A DNA stretch of 64,000 nt from Desulfitobacterium hafniense DCB-2. GTDB lineage: Bacteria > Bacillota > Desulfitobacteriia > Desulfitobacteriales > Desulfitobacteriaceae. Location: NCBI RefSeq assembly GCF_000021925.1, contig NC_011830.1:3755001-3819000 (forward strand), read 5' to 3'. How positions within the stretch are numbered: the stretch's first letter is position 1; each line of letters begins with the position of its first letter. Made by a program: the position numbers and the translations under genes. The notes below the pieces were generated by a model. That model saw only the letters and a list, made by a program, of their open reading frames with translations. It had not been told where the DNA came from and did not search any database. Shown piece after piece: positions 1 to 8,373 of the stretch.

Positions 1-242
1 AGAAGGGATAAGCGCTGCGTAATGCCTGCCCAAATCCTCAGCCGATCGCTTTTCTTACTCAAAAGTTCAAAATAGGAGAGCAGATTGAAAAGTCTGTGGT
101 GGCGGGGACTAATAGCCAAAGGGTAATATCCTTTGAGAAATAATCGATGTCTTACCTCTCCTTCCTGCCGAACTTCCCAAATCCCCTCAAGGTGATTTCC
201 CTCCTGATCCAAAGCTCTCCACGCAAAGCTGCGACTCCTCAT
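1..242 (-). CDS. pilC: Type IV pilus inner-membrane platform protein PilC/GspF, N-terminal part (runs off left edge)
   Basis: Only the first 80 residues are in the window. They begin MRSRSFAWRALDQEGN and continue with a segment ending in an IWAGITQRLSLL-like stretch. This matches the start of PilC/GspF platform proteins: a short beta-rich start (FAWRALDQEG), the G-YYPLAISPR element, then the opening of the first T2SSF domain. The ATG at 242 has a strong AAGGGGG ribosome site just after the pilT stop, so it is translationally linked to pilT, 12 bases upstream. PilC proteins join the assembly and retraction ATPases to the pilus base in the membrane. This would be the second PilC of the window; the other is at 22222-23427. 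The rest of the gene is not visible. Confidence 0.75.
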   Translation of the reverse strand, partial: MRSRSFAWRALDQEGNHLEGIWEVRQEGEVRHRLFLKGYYPLAISPRHHRLFNLLSYFELLSKKSDRLRIWAGITQRLSL

Positions 243-254
243 AAATCCCCCTTC

Positions 255-1301
255 TTAGTGGCCCATATTTTGTATCATTTCTTGCGCGACTGCATTGGAG
301 ATGCGTCCAGCCCGGACATGTTCCTGAATAGCTTTCTCCATACTTTGCATCCCAAGTTTACCGCCGGTTTGCATTGTGTTAGCAATTTGATGGGTCTTTC
401 CTTCTCTGATGAGATTTCTTACTGCCGGTGTGACAACAAGAATTTCCTGGGCTGCAACTCTTCCCTGTTGATCCTTACGAGGAAGCAGCTGTTGGGCGAT
501 AACTCCTTGAAGAACCGCTGCCAACTGGACCCGCATTTGCTGCTGCTGAAAAGGCGGAAACACGTCGATCATTCTGTCCACTGCCTGAGTAGCATCATTG
601 GTATGGAGGGTACTAAATACCAGATGCCCTGTCTCTGCAGCCGTCACCGCCGTACTTATGGTCTCAAGATCCCGCATTTCACCGACGAGGATTACATCCG
701 GATCCTGCCGCAATGCTGCTCGCAAAGCATTGGCAAAGGATTGGGTGTCACTTCCCACTTCCCGCTGATTAACTAAGCTTAGGCGATGTTTATGCATATA
801 CTCGATGGGATCTTCAACGGTAACGATATGCTCCGACCTGGTCCTATTGATGTAATCAATCATTGAGGCTAAGGTGGTAGACTTCCCGCTTCCCGTAGGA
901 CCCGTCACAAGAACCAGCCCTTTGCGTAAATTGGCAAACTCGATGCAGACAGGGGGAAGACCAAGCTGCTCCGGTGTCGAGATATTAAAGGGAATAAGAC
1001 GAATGGCGATTCCCGCAGCTCCTCGTTGGCGAAAAGCATTGACACGGAAACGACCTACATCGGGAATGCTGTGGGAAAAATCTATTTCTCCAGACTCTTT
1101 AAACTTGCTACTCTGAGCACTGTCCATTAAAGTTCTCGCCATTTCATCCAGCACATTGGGAGTTAATATCTCTTCTTCAGCCCTTACCAAAGAACCATCA
1201 ATACGGAAAACTGGAGGACTGTCCACTGTAAGATGAATATCCGAGGCACGTCGCTGAGCTGCTTCTTTTAATAGTTGCTCTATAGTCATGATTATTTTCA
1301 C
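255..1301 (-). CDS. pilT: Type IV pilus retraction ATPase PilT
   Basis: A 348-residue hexameric secretion ATPase of usual PilT length. It shows Walker A GPTGSGKS near residues 134-141, the Asp-box VEDPIEY, the Walker B region DPDVILVGEMRD near 200-211 and the His-box TGHLVFSTLHTND near 225-236. It lacks the long N-terminal region and the four-cysteine zinc motif of PilB-type ATPases. The AIRLIP and GMQSMEKAI stretches fit PilT. PilT powers pilus retraction, the basis of twitching and DNA uptake. It lies between a PilB/GspE-type ATPase (gap of 4 bases) and a second pilC, so this cluster has both extension and retraction motors. The start is at 1301; an in-frame ATG four codons later is a possible alternative. 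Confidence 0.93.
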   Translation of the reverse strand: MKIIMTIEQLLKEAAQRRASDIHLTVDSPPVFRIDGSLVRAEEEILTPNVLDEMARTLMDSAQSSKFKESGEIDFSHSIPDVGRFRVNAFRQRGAAGIAIRLIPFNISTPEQLGLPPVCIEFANLRKGLVLVTGPTGSGKSTTLASMIDYINRTRSEHIVTVEDPIEYMHKHRLSLVNQREVGSDTQSFANALRAALRQDPDVILVGEMRDLETISTAVTAAETGHLVFSTLHTNDATQAVDRMIDVFPPFQQQQMRVQLAAVLQGVIAQQLLPRKDQQGRVAAQEILVVTPAVRNLIREGKTHQIANTMQTGGKLGMQSMEKAIQEHVRAGRISNAVAQEMIQNMGH

Positions 1302-1305
1302 ACTC

Positions 1306-3072
1306 CTATCGCATTATACCGCTAGTTGAATACCAGATTTCCTCCAGGCTTGTTAAACCTTGGCGCACTTTGTTATAGCCGTCCCGGCGCAGGGGAATCA
1401 TCCCTTTGGCTATAGCCTTTTCTTCGATCGCTCCTGAACTTTGACCTTCCAATACTAAATCCTTAATATCCTGATGGTAAAGTAGTAACTCGTGAATACC
1501 GATACGTCCGGAATAACCGGTTCCCCGACATTTAGGGCAACCTTTTGCCCTAAAAACCTGCCGGACGCTCTCCGGCAAATCCATGGCGTCCTTTTCAAGG
1601 GGATCCAGGTGCCAAGGCTCTTTACACTGTTCACAGAGACGGCGGACTAAGCGTTGGGACAGAACACCTCTTAAAACGGCCGCCACCAAATAGGGTTCTA
1701 TCCCCATATCCAAAAGACGGGTAAAAGCTTCCGCCGCTGTGTTGGTATGTAAGGTGGACAAGACCAAATGACCCGTCAAGGCTGCAGCGATGGCAATGCG
1801 GGCTGTCTCTTCATCCCGTATTTCCCCAATCATAATCACATCGGGATCCTGCCGCAATATGGAACGCAATCCTTGAGCAAAGGTCAGGCCGATCTTGGGC
1901 TGGACCTGTACGGATACGACTCCGGGCAACTGATATTCCACCGGATCTTCGATAGAAACCAGATTAAGCTGCTCAGAAACGAGTTCTCTCAGTAAGGCAT
2001 AGAGGGTGGTTGTTTTTCCGCTGCCAGTGGGCCCTACGACGAGGATAATCCCATGAGGCTCCTTGATTAAGCGTTGAATACTTTGCTCAACCCCCCTGCT
2101 CATGCCCAAAGATTGCAAGGATCGTTGGGCTGTATCCTGATCCAGAATACGTATCACGATTTTTTCCCCATGGACCGTGGGAAGACTGGATATTCGCAGG
2201 TCAATGGTCTTTGCGCCGACCATAAAACTGCTCCTGCCGTCTTGGGGCAGCCTTCGTTCCGCCACATCCATTCCTGACATAATTTTTATTCTGGCCAGCA
2301 CATTGCGGGCAACCCCCAGAGGAAAAGAGCGCTTAGTCTCCAGCTTCCCATCGATCCGGTAGCGCACCCGCATTACCGTCTTACCCGGCTCCCAGTGGAC
2401 ATCGCTGGCTCCAAGCATGATAGCATCCCGAAGGAGAAAATCCACCAATTGAATCGTTGGGGCGTCATTTCCTTCCTCAGAGTCAAGAGTATTAATCCGC
2501 CCTATCCCTTTACACTCTTGTTCATCCTGCCCGCTGAGCTCAGCAATACTTTTCTCCACAGTAAGATATTTTTTGATGGCCGTCACCACCTGGGCCTCAT
2601 CAGCAAGCAGTGGCTCGACCTCAAAACCTGTTAATATTCGAATATTCTCCACATAATGATGGTTTCCTGGGTCAAACATAGCGACCTGCAAAATTCTATC
2701 CTTAAGCCCTACCGGAATAGCACCATAACGACAGGCAGCCTGCTCACTTAATAAGGATGCTACCTTAGGGTCAATATCGACCTGAGTCAAATCCACTTTA
2801 GTCACACCCAGATATCCACCCAGCTCAAGTAGCAATTGCTCCAAAGTAAGTGCCTTGTGCCGAACAAGAATTTCTCCCAAGCGGGCACCTGTTTCCTTTT
2901 GTTCCCCTAAAGCCCTGGATAACTGACCCAAGTCGATTTTTTGCCGACTTAGCAAATATTGACCGAATCCTTCCTCATGGGAGATCTGCTGTTTCCATTT
3001 GTCCCGAAAGCCCTCATAATCTCCATCCTTCTTGCGGCGGTTCGTCCAAAGAGGTATCTTATTCATGCTCAT
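1306..3072 (-). CDS. Type II secretion/type IV pilus assembly ATPase, GspE/PilB family
   Basis: A 588-residue extension ATPase. An N-terminal MshEN/T2SSE_N-like region (about 30-170, with GQYLLSRQKID and ARLGEILVRHK) is followed by the ATPase core: Walker A GPTGSGKT near 347-354, SIEDPVEYQLPG, RQDPDVIMIGEIRD and TGHLVLSTLHTN. A four-cysteine zinc motif (CEQC and CPKC) lies near the C-terminus, as expected of PilB/GspE. It powers pilin polymerisation at the membrane base. The ATG at 3072 has an AGGAG site and overlaps the end of the upstream pilin-like gene by 14 bases. It is the second such ATPase here; the other is at 23471-25192, and the two sequences differ clearly. Confidence 0.92.
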   Translation of the reverse strand: MSMNKIPLWTNRRKKDGDYEGFRDKWKQQISHEEGFGQYLLSRQKIDLGQLSRALGEQKETGARLGEILVRHKALTLEQLLLELGGYLGVTKVDLTQVDIDPKVASLLSEQAACRYGAIPVGLKDRILQVAMFDPGNHHYVENIRILTGFEVEPLLADEAQVVTAIKKYLTVEKSIAELSGQDEQECKGIGRINTLDSEEGNDAPTIQLVDFLLRDAIMLGASDVHWEPGKTVMRVRYRIDGKLETKRSFPLGVARNVLARIKIMSGMDVAERRLPQDGRSSFMVGAKTIDLRISSLPTVHGEKIVIRILDQDTAQRSLQSLGMSRGVEQSIQRLIKEPHGIILVVGPTGSGKTTTLYALLRELVSEQLNLVSIEDPVEYQLPGVVSVQVQPKIGLTFAQGLRSILRQDPDVIMIGEIRDEETARIAIAAALTGHLVLSTLHTNTAAEAFTRLLDMGIEPYLVAAVLRGVLSQRLVRRLCEQCKEPWHLDPLEKDAMDLPESVRQVFRAKGCPKCRGTGYSGRIGIHELLLYHQDIKDLVLEGQSSGAIEEKAIAKGMIPLRRDGYNKVRQGLTSLEEIWYSTSGIMR

Positions 3073-3469
3073 GAATCTCCTGATACTTCATAATCAGCCA
3101 CTGCTCATCGATCTTTGCCAGTTCCGCCTTAAGTATCCGTTGAGCACGGCCATATTGAGCCAAAGAAGTTACAGTATAGTTTTTTTCCCCGGCCAGGACA
3201 TTGACTTTTACTGTACCTTCCCCGATGCCAATGGTTCCTCCCATAAAGGCCGGATCTTTTTCCAACATCACCTTAGCCCATTCAATGCCGCCTTCAGCCC
3301 CGTAGATTGCCTGGCGTGAGTTTACTTCCCGCCGGACAATTTTATTTTCTGAATGGACTTTCACATACATTTCCAGGCCATACGCCGAAAATGTGGCAAG
3401 GAGAATAAGGATTAAGAGGGTAATATACCCTGATTCACCCCGCCCCTTGCCCTGATCCTGCCTTGCCAA
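3059..3469 (-). CDS. PilX-like minor pilin candidate
   Basis: About 136 residues from a TTG at 3469; a longer ATG form from 3538 would overlap the previous gene by 127 bases and give an unusually long leader. After a charged leader comes one hydrophobic helix, GYITLLILILLATFSAYGLE, then a polar domain with AIYGAEGGIEWAKVMLE. A helix after a glycine followed by an 'AEGGIEWA'-type element is typical of PilX/PilX_N-like pseudopilins in pilus operons. It lies between the PilW-like prepilin and the ATPase, overlapping both. There is no glutamate at position five of the helix, as in PilX proteins generally. The family assignment is by layout and N-terminus, not close similarity. Confidence 0.6.
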   Translation of the reverse strand: MARQDQGKGRGESGYITLLILILLATFSAYGLEMYVKVHSENKIVRREVNSRQAIYGAEGGIEWAKVMLEKDPAFMGGTIGIGEGTVKVNVLAGEKNYTVTSLAQYGRAQRILKAELAKIDEQWLIMKYQEIHEHE

Positions 3470-3945
3470 TGAACTCTTTGCTTCCCTATCTGTCCTTGAA
3501 AGGTTATCGTCCACAGCCCTGACACTCCTTGAGTGCAATTCCAGTCCACAATCCCGCTGACTATCGGATTATGGGCACCTTTATGATAGCGGTACAAATC
3601 TTTAACCCCATCATAATCTTTATCATCCAGATAATATTGGTCACTATAGTTCTCTCCACTGGGGGTTACTGTCAAGGTCCATTTTCCCCGGTTGGTCCAC
3701 TGAACTGACTCAGCTTCACGGATAGCATCACTCACCCATCTCCCGGCAGTAACCACCGCATAATGCGCTTCCATCTTATCTTTAAGGGTTTGGCTGATAT
3801 TCCACTCTCCATAAAAAAATCTCAAGGCAACACCTAAGAGTATACCGGTTATTAAAAGGGCAAATAAAACTTCTATCAAGGTGAAGCCTCTATCCTGGTC
3901 TACCCTGCCTGAACGCTCTTTTTGATTCCACCGAATAGTTTGCAT
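3412..3945 (-). CDS. Prepilin-type N-terminal cleavage protein, PilW/GspJ-like
   Basis: A 177-residue prepilin. A basic leader ends at a glycine, followed by the class III signal FTLIEVLFALLITGILL with the invariant glutamate at position five. The rest is a soluble domain with WVSDAIREAESVQW, the position and style of minor pilins PilW/GspJ. It is presumably cleaved and methylated by a prepilin peptidase, which is not encoded in this window. It sits third in the run GspG-like, PilV-like, PilW-like, PilX-like, so it probably contributes to the minor-pilin tip complex of the downstream pilus cluster. Confidence 0.75.
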   Translation of the reverse strand: MQTIRWNQKERSGRVDQDRGFTLIEVLFALLITGILLGVALRFFYGEWNISQTLKDKMEAHYAVVTAGRWVSDAIREAESVQWTNRGKWTLTVTPSGENYSDQYYLDDKDYDGVKDLYRYHKGAHNPIVSGIVDWNCTQGVSGLWTITFQGQIGKQRVHWQGRIRARGGVNQGILPS

Positions 3946-3979
3946 ACCGCTGTCCTCTCCCTAATTGAGGCTATTGGAT

Positions 3980-4363
3980 TTATTGCAAGGCATAAAGGCT
4001 TTCCAAGGTATAGCGTTGAACACTCCCTTGTTCCAGCCAGGAAACTTCCACCTTAACTCTTAATAATTCATCAGGGATATCCCAATCAGAATAAACCCTC
4101 CAGCGGAAAAATCCCTCCGACCCTTCCACTTCTCCGCCGGGGATACAGCTGCCTCTCCGGATGTTATCCCGCCAGGACTCCGCTCCTAAGGTTTCCATGA
4201 TATTTTGGGCATGATTGGCCGCCTCGGTGAGACGAAGCGCCTGGTCAGCTTCACTTAAAGCCTTCTCGCTTAAACCATACAAAGCAGCAAAACCTACCGT
4301 AAAAAGAAAGAGGGCCAGAATCACATCCAAAAGCACAAAACCCTTTTCATTATAGTCATTCAT
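3980..4363 (-). CDS. Prepilin, PilV/GspI-like
   Basis: A 127-residue protein with a short leader MNDYNEKG and the hydrophobic segment FVLLDVILALFLFTVGFAAL. The usual glutamate at position five is replaced by aspartate (FVLLDV), which is known in minor pilins but less common. The C-terminal part, with RVKVEVSWLEQG near its end, is typical of PilV/GspI, which end in a 'V.V.W' strand. The start ATG overlaps the stop of the GspG-like gene in an ATGA, so the two are translationally coupled. Probable minor pilin of the downstream cluster. Confidence 0.72.
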   Translation of the reverse strand: MNDYNEKGFVLLDVILALFLFTVGFAALYGLSEKALSEADQALRLTEAANHAQNIMETLGAESWRDNIRRGSCIPGGEVEGSEGFFRWRVYSDWDIPDELLRVKVEVSWLEQGSVQRYTLESLYALQ

Positions 4364-4698
4364 GGGACGACTTTGCCTCCCTCATCCAGTTCATAGCGTT
4401 CTTCATTATCAGTAGGTTTGGTAAAACGCTGTCTGAGATAAGGTCCCCGCCAACCTTCTATTCCCGGAGGTGGTGCATATAAATCTGCTATTCCCTCAGG
4501 TAACTTTCCGGTATCCAGTTTGTATAGTTCCACTGCCCCCTCGATCAGCACTCGATTAGCTAAATCCGCTTGAGTAGAAGTGTGATTCTTAGCAGTGCCC
4601 CATCGTGGTGCTGCAATGCTGATGATAGCCATCATCAAACAAAGAACCAAAAGAACTTCCAGCAGTGTAAAACCTTTCTCTTTACATCGATTCCCCAT
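4360..4698 (-). CDS. GspG-like pseudopilin
   Basis: A 112-residue prepilin with leader MGNRCKEKG and cleavage region FTLLEVLLVLCLMMAIISIA. The C-terminal half carries the GspG hallmark: ELYKLDTGKLPE followed by GIEGWRGPYLRQ, where WRGPYL marks major pseudopilins of type II secretion. It opens the downstream pilus/secretion gene run and would be a good candidate for its major subunit, although the cluster also has a pilT, which type II secretion systems lack. It is followed by three overlapping minor pilin genes. Confidence 0.8.
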   Translation of the reverse strand: MGNRCKEKGFTLLEVLLVLCLMMAIISIAAPRWGTAKNHTSTQADLANRVLIEGAVELYKLDTGKLPEGIADLYAPPPGIEGWRGPYLRQRFTKPTDNEERYELDEGGKVVP

Positions 4699-4872
4699 AA
4701 AATTATCTCATTCTCCTAAACTCAATGGTAAAATACGCCTATTCTGGATGTATCTATAATATTCTATCAATTCCATGAAGAATTCCTTCTTTAGAACTGT
4801 CTTTAGACAATCTTTATTCGATTTAGAGAAAATTTGTCTCATTCAAAGCTTTTTTTACTTATTTTAGGATCA

Positions 4873-4907
4873 TTCGACTTTAAGCGTCGCCAAGCCCTTA
4901 AGTCGAA
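4873..4907. repeat. Imperfect inverted repeat after aroB
   Basis: TTCGACTTTAAG at 4873-4884 is matched by CTTAAGTCGAA at 4897-4907, leaving a 12-base loop and one bulged base. It lies between the aroB terminator and the GspG-like gene, so it may be part of that gene's upstream control region or a second transcript-end structure. No clear sigma-A promoter was recognised between it and the gene. Confidence 0.45.
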
Positions 4908-4916
4908 GAGATATAA

Positions 4917-4944
4917 AAAAACCACGACTCATAGCCGTGGTTTT
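4917..4944 (-). terminator. Rho-independent terminator of the aro operon
   Basis: On the minus strand AAAACCACG, a 10-base loop and CGTGGTTTT form a nine-pair stem followed by a T-rich run. It lies 24 bases beyond the aroB stop and separates the shikimate genes from the GspG-like pilin gene. Confidence 0.85.
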
Positions 4945-4967
4945 CCCTTAATTTGAAGTTAAATTTC

Positions 4968-6050
4968 TCACTCAATAACCTTATCCCAAGCTCTTAGAAT
5001 TTCCTCATCGTTGGCGTCACGAATCACGATCCCCTGTCCTATCCCTTTAGGCAGGACCAAAACTTTCTGCCCTTTGTAATTCTTTTTATCTGCCCCCATA
5101 AGATCGGTTAACACTCGGGGATTCTTAGCTCTGACAGTTACCGGCAAACCGAAAGCTTTGAGAAGCTTAATCAAGCGTTCCACTTCTCCACTGTTCATCA
5201 GTCCCCGTTCTTGGGCCAGATGGGCAGCTGCTACCATGCCGATGCTGACACCCTGTCCATGGGTAATCCCTTGGTAGGCCACCTCAGCCTCAAGAGCATG
5301 ACCAAAGCTATGCCCGTAATTAAGAAACATCCTCTTGCCCTGTTCCGTCTCGTCCTCAGAGACCAGTCTGACTTTAACCGCCGAGGAGCGGGAAGTCAAC
5401 TCCTTGTATAGCTCAGGCTTCCGCGCCATGATTTCTTCCTGGTGTTTTTCGATAAAAGAGAGAAGCTCTTCATCGGCAATGACAGCATGCTTGATAGTCT
5501 CTGCCAGACCATTAAGCATTTCTTCCCAGGGCAGGGTCTCTAATGTACTAAAATCTGTCCATACAGCCAGAGGCGGGTAAAAATCTCCCAGCAGGTTCTT
5601 GCCTGCAGCATGATTTACCGCAACTTTACCGCCGATGCTGCTATCCACCATCGCCAGAAGGGTGGTGGGAATTTGGACATAACGCATTCCCCGCATAAAG
5701 ACACTGGCGAAGAAGCCGGCCAAATCTCCAATAACCCCTCCCCCCAAAGCCAAGACCACGGTCTTGCGATCCGCGCCGCAGGCAATGGCTTCACTGGTTA
5801 AATCACTGAGGCGGTCCAGGGATTTCTCATCCTCACCCTGAGGTACAATCAGGGTATTGACCATAAAGGAGCTTAGCCCTTTTTGCAAAGTATCCAGATA
5901 GTAATCGCCGACATTAGGGTGAGTAATCACCAGAAGATGTTCCCCAGCTCCGATGCGGGTGGTCAGATAGTCACCCAGCTCCTCCAGCCTGGCCCCCAGG
6001 AAAACAGGGTAGGGCTTCACGGAGGCAACATCAATCCTCTGTCCTTGCAT
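4968..6050 (-). CDS. aroB: 3-dehydroquinate synthase
   Basis: About 360 residues from the ATG at 6050, chosen because GAAGGAGG lies just upstream and the next residues MQGQRIDVASVKPYPV match the usual AroB start; the open frame extends further but would swallow aroK. It converts DAHP to 3-dehydroquinate, step two of the shikimate pathway, in the cytoplasm. Visible motifs are the NAD-binding LGGGVIGDLAGFFAS, the metal-ligand regions LNGLAETIKHA and NYGHSFGHALE, and a later THGQGVSIGM histidine. It overlaps the aroK stop by 20 bases and is last in the aroE-pilin-aroC-aroK-aroB run. Confidence 0.95.
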   Translation of the reverse strand: MQGQRIDVASVKPYPVFLGARLEELGDYLTTRIGAGEHLLVITHPNVGDYYLDTLQKGLSSFMVNTLIVPQGEDEKSLDRLSDLTSEAIACGADRKTVVLALGGGVIGDLAGFFASVFMRGMRYVQIPTTLLAMVDSSIGGKVAVNHAAGKNLLGDFYPPLAVWTDFSTLETLPWEEMLNGLAETIKHAVIADEELLSFIEKHQEEIMARKPELYKELTSRSSAVKVRLVSEDETEQGKRMFLNYGHSFGHALEAEVAYQGITHGQGVSIGMVAAAHLAQERGLMNSGEVERLIKLLKAFGLPVTVRAKNPRVLTDLMGADKKNYKGQKVLVLPKGIGQGIVIRDANDEEILRAWDKVIE

Positions 6051-6666
6051 CCATAGAACCTCCTTCATATAGGCTGAATATCTCTTCAACCACTTGTTCA
6101 ATTCCCTTATGAGTCGTATCGATAGTCCAATTCGCCTGGTTATAGATAGGTTGTCTCTTGGCCCACAGCTCTTCAACCACTTGGCGATCTCCTCTCAAAA
6201 GAGGACGGTCATTGCGATAGCCAATTCGTTTGTAAATCTCATCAAGGGGCGCATATAAGCCGATAATAACACCGCTTTGTGCCAAATCCCGCCAATTCTC
6301 AGGATTCAGCACAGTTCCTCCCCCTGTAGCAATAACATACCCTTTATGTTCAGCCAGACGTTTCACCAACAGCCGCTCCTCCGAACGAAAACGGGTCTCG
6401 CCATGGCGGCGAAAAATTTCCGATACAGTCATTTCCGTTAGTCTTTCGATCTCCAGATCCGTATCAATAAACTCCCGTCCCAGGAGCTTGGCCAAACGCC
6501 TGCCCACAGTGCTTTTGCCGGTACCCATAAAGCCTACAAGCACAATATTATCATTATGAGCAGCGCCAGAGAGTCCCTCCCCCTCCTCCAAGGCATCATT
6601 TTTAGAGGGATCTCCATTAAAAGATGTGATTTCATGCTCAAAAAAATTATTCATACTATTGCTCAC
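6031..6666 (-). CDS. aroK: Shikimate kinase
   Basis: 211 residues, longer than usual because about 38 residues precede the core. It phosphorylates shikimate with ATP. Walker A is GFMGTGKST (near 45-53). The shikimate-binding set is visible as FIDTDLEIE, the arginine in RFRSEE, and GGGTVL, and the lid arginine lies in RPLLRGD. The start is a GTG at 6666 overlapping the end of aroC; an ATG four codons later is equally possible, and no strong ribosome site is seen, so it may depend on coupling from aroC. The acidic N-terminal extension has no recognised domain. Confidence 0.93.
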   Translation of the reverse strand: MSNSMNNFFEHEITSFNGDPSKNDALEEGEGLSGAAHNDNIVLVGFMGTGKSTVGRRLAKLLGREFIDTDLEIERLTEMTVSEIFRRHGETRFRSEERLLVKRLAEHKGYVIATGGGTVLNPENWRDLAQSGVIIGLYAPLDEIYKRIGYRNDRPLLRGDRQVVEELWAKRQPIYNQANWTIDTTHKGIEQVVEEIFSLYEGGSMDARTED

Positions 6667-7804
6667 TCACAAATCGTTTATAATCCTGCCAGGCTTTATC
6701 CAACTCATCCCATGTATCGGCAGGAAACTTTTCCAGAATGGCCTGAAGGATTTCCCAAGCCGCCACATGCTTAAGGACCACCAGAGCGGCGGGAACCGCA
6801 CACACATCGCTGCGCTCTACACTGGCCTCCATAACTTCTTTCGTTTCCAGATTAACCGTTGACAAAGGACTGTATAAGGTAGGGATGGGCTTCATGACCG
6901 CTTCGATTATCACCGGTTCCCCATTGGTCATTCCACCTTCAATTCCGCCGGCATTATTGCTATAACGATAATAACCCCGCCCGCTGTCATAACCGATGGG
7001 ATCATGGACTTCGGACCCAAAGTGCTGGCCTGCCGTAAAACCCATGCCAAAGGCTACTCCCTTGATGGCCTGGACAGATAAAACGGCCTGAGCCAACCGG
7101 CCATCCAATTTTCTATCCCACTGGACATAGGAACCCAGACCCGGCAGCAGGTTCCGCACTTGGATCTGCAGCACTCCCCCTAAGGACTCCCCTTGGCTCC
7201 GAGCCTCTTGCAGCTGAGCATCTAACGCTTCTTCACCCTTGGGGTCTCCTACCTTCCACTCAGAGGCCTGGACCCGTTGCCAATACTCAGGGGTATCCTC
7301 GCTATCCATGTGGACTTTTCCTACGGATAGGACCTGTCCTCTTATCTCCACCCCTAAAGCTTCCAGAATCTGTACGGCAATATTCCCGATAGCCACCCGC
7401 ATAGCTGTCTCCCGGGCACTGGCTCGCTCCAGAACATTGCGCACTTCGGTCCGATATTTCAAATATCCCGTCAAATCCGCATGGCCTGGTCGCGGTGTCA
7501 TAACTTTGCGGCTTTCCAAATCCGCTTCATCACCCCAGGCCATAATTTTCTCCCAATTGGCCCAGTCCCGGTTGATAATCTCTAAGGCTATAGGAGCCCC
7601 TGTGGTTAATCCCCCCCGGACTCCGGAAAGAATCGTGATCTGATCCTTTTCAATTTTCATTCGTCCCCCGCGGCCAGGACCCTTTTGCCGCTCTTGCAGT
7701 GCTTGATCGATGGTTTCTTTATCTATCTTAGCCCCCGAGGGAACCCCTTCAAGGATGCCGACAAGCTTTGGTCCGTGAGATTCACCTGCTGTCAAATAAC
7801 GCAT
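6656..7804 (-). CDS. aroC: Chorismate synthase
   Basis: 382 residues, normal length. It removes phosphate from EPSP to give chorismate and needs reduced FMN. Family signatures are all visible: GESHGPKLVGILEGVPSG at the start, GRGGRMKIE, TPRPGHADLTGYLKY, ASARETAMRVA and AGGIEGGMTNGEP near the FMN site. The ATG at 7804 follows a clear AAGGAGG. It lies downstream of a prepilin gene and overlaps aroK by 11 bases. Confidence 0.97.
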   Translation of the reverse strand: MRYLTAGESHGPKLVGILEGVPSGAKIDKETIDQALQERQKGPGRGGRMKIEKDQITILSGVRGGLTTGAPIALEIINRDWANWEKIMAWGDEADLESRKVMTPRPGHADLTGYLKYRTEVRNVLERASARETAMRVAIGNIAVQILEALGVEIRGQVLSVGKVHMDSEDTPEYWQRVQASEWKVGDPKGEEALDAQLQEARSQGESLGGVLQIQVRNLLPGLGSYVQWDRKLDGRLAQAVLSVQAIKGVAFGMGFTAGQHFGSEVHDPIGYDSGRGYYRYSNNAGGIEGGMTNGEPVIIEAVMKPIPTLYSPLSTVNLETKEVMEASVERSDVCAVPAALVVLKHVAAWEILQAILEKFPADTWDELDKAWQDYKRFVSEQ

Positions 7805-7815
7805 ACCTTGCCTCC

Positions 7816-8292
7816 TTACTTAATTTCTTCCCGAACTCTGCCTGTAATCAAGGCAGTAATGACATTTCTGGTATGTTTTCCATTGGTTAAGGAAATACTG
7901 CCGGTCTTGATTGGCCCTCCCAGAAAGATGGGTGAGCCTTCCGCAGAAAAGCGTATATTGCTCGGTTGATTGGCGAAGCTTATTTTTTCCGGAAGGGTGA
8001 TGGTTTTCTCCAACGTCCCTTCTCTGAAAATACGATAAGTATTATTGCTTGGATAAAGGCGGATTTCATACCAGGTATTTTCGGCCATCGCCTTGGCCCT
8101 GGCATCCCGTAGTTCCTGAATGAGCTGGGTACTGGCTAAAGACAAATTGCGGTTGTCCATCTGCACTGGGAGCTTTATCAAAAGCACAAAACCCACCCCT
8201 GCCAGGAGGGTTAGGACCAGAAGCACCTCAAGGAGAGTAAAGCCCCTTGTCTTGTCCGATTGACCGGCTTTAAGCTGCCTCTTTCTCCTCAT
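7816..8292 (-). CDS. GspH/FimT-type prepilin inside the aro operon
   Basis: 158 residues. A long basic leader (MRRKRQLKAGQSDKTRG) precedes FTLLEVLLVLTLLAGVGFVLL with the conserved position-five glutamate. The QELRDARAKAMAENTWYEIRLY stretch, here shown only as the residues around ARAKAMAE, is the GspH/FimT hallmark of an aligned helix and a beta start. It sits between aroE (81-base gap) and aroC (11-base gap) and is probably co-transcribed with them. It resembles the GspH-like protein at 21691-22206 only in family features. Its place among shikimate genes is unusual. Confidence 0.8.
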   Translation of the reverse strand: MRRKRQLKAGQSDKTRGFTLLEVLLVLTLLAGVGFVLLIKLPVQMDNRNLSLASTQLIQELRDARAKAMAENTWYEIRLYPSNNTYRIFREGTLEKTITLPEKISFANQPSNIRFSAEGSPIFLGGPIKTGSISLTNGKHTRNVITALITGRVREEIK

Positions 8293-8373
8293 TCATAGCC
8301 ACTCCCTCGTCCGGGTCGCGTAGCTTTACGCACAACGCGAAGATACTGCTTACGGGTCTTTTCAATGTAGCCA

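Noticed and set aside
147..776. Long plus-strand open frame opposite pilT
   Set aside because: It lies entirely within pilT and the pilC start on the other strand, and the protein has no recognisable domain; a shadow frame.
8293..8373. Small coding stretch between aroE and the prepilin gene
   Set aside because: A frame reading GYIEKTRKQYLRVVRKATRP exists but has no start codon or ribosome site.
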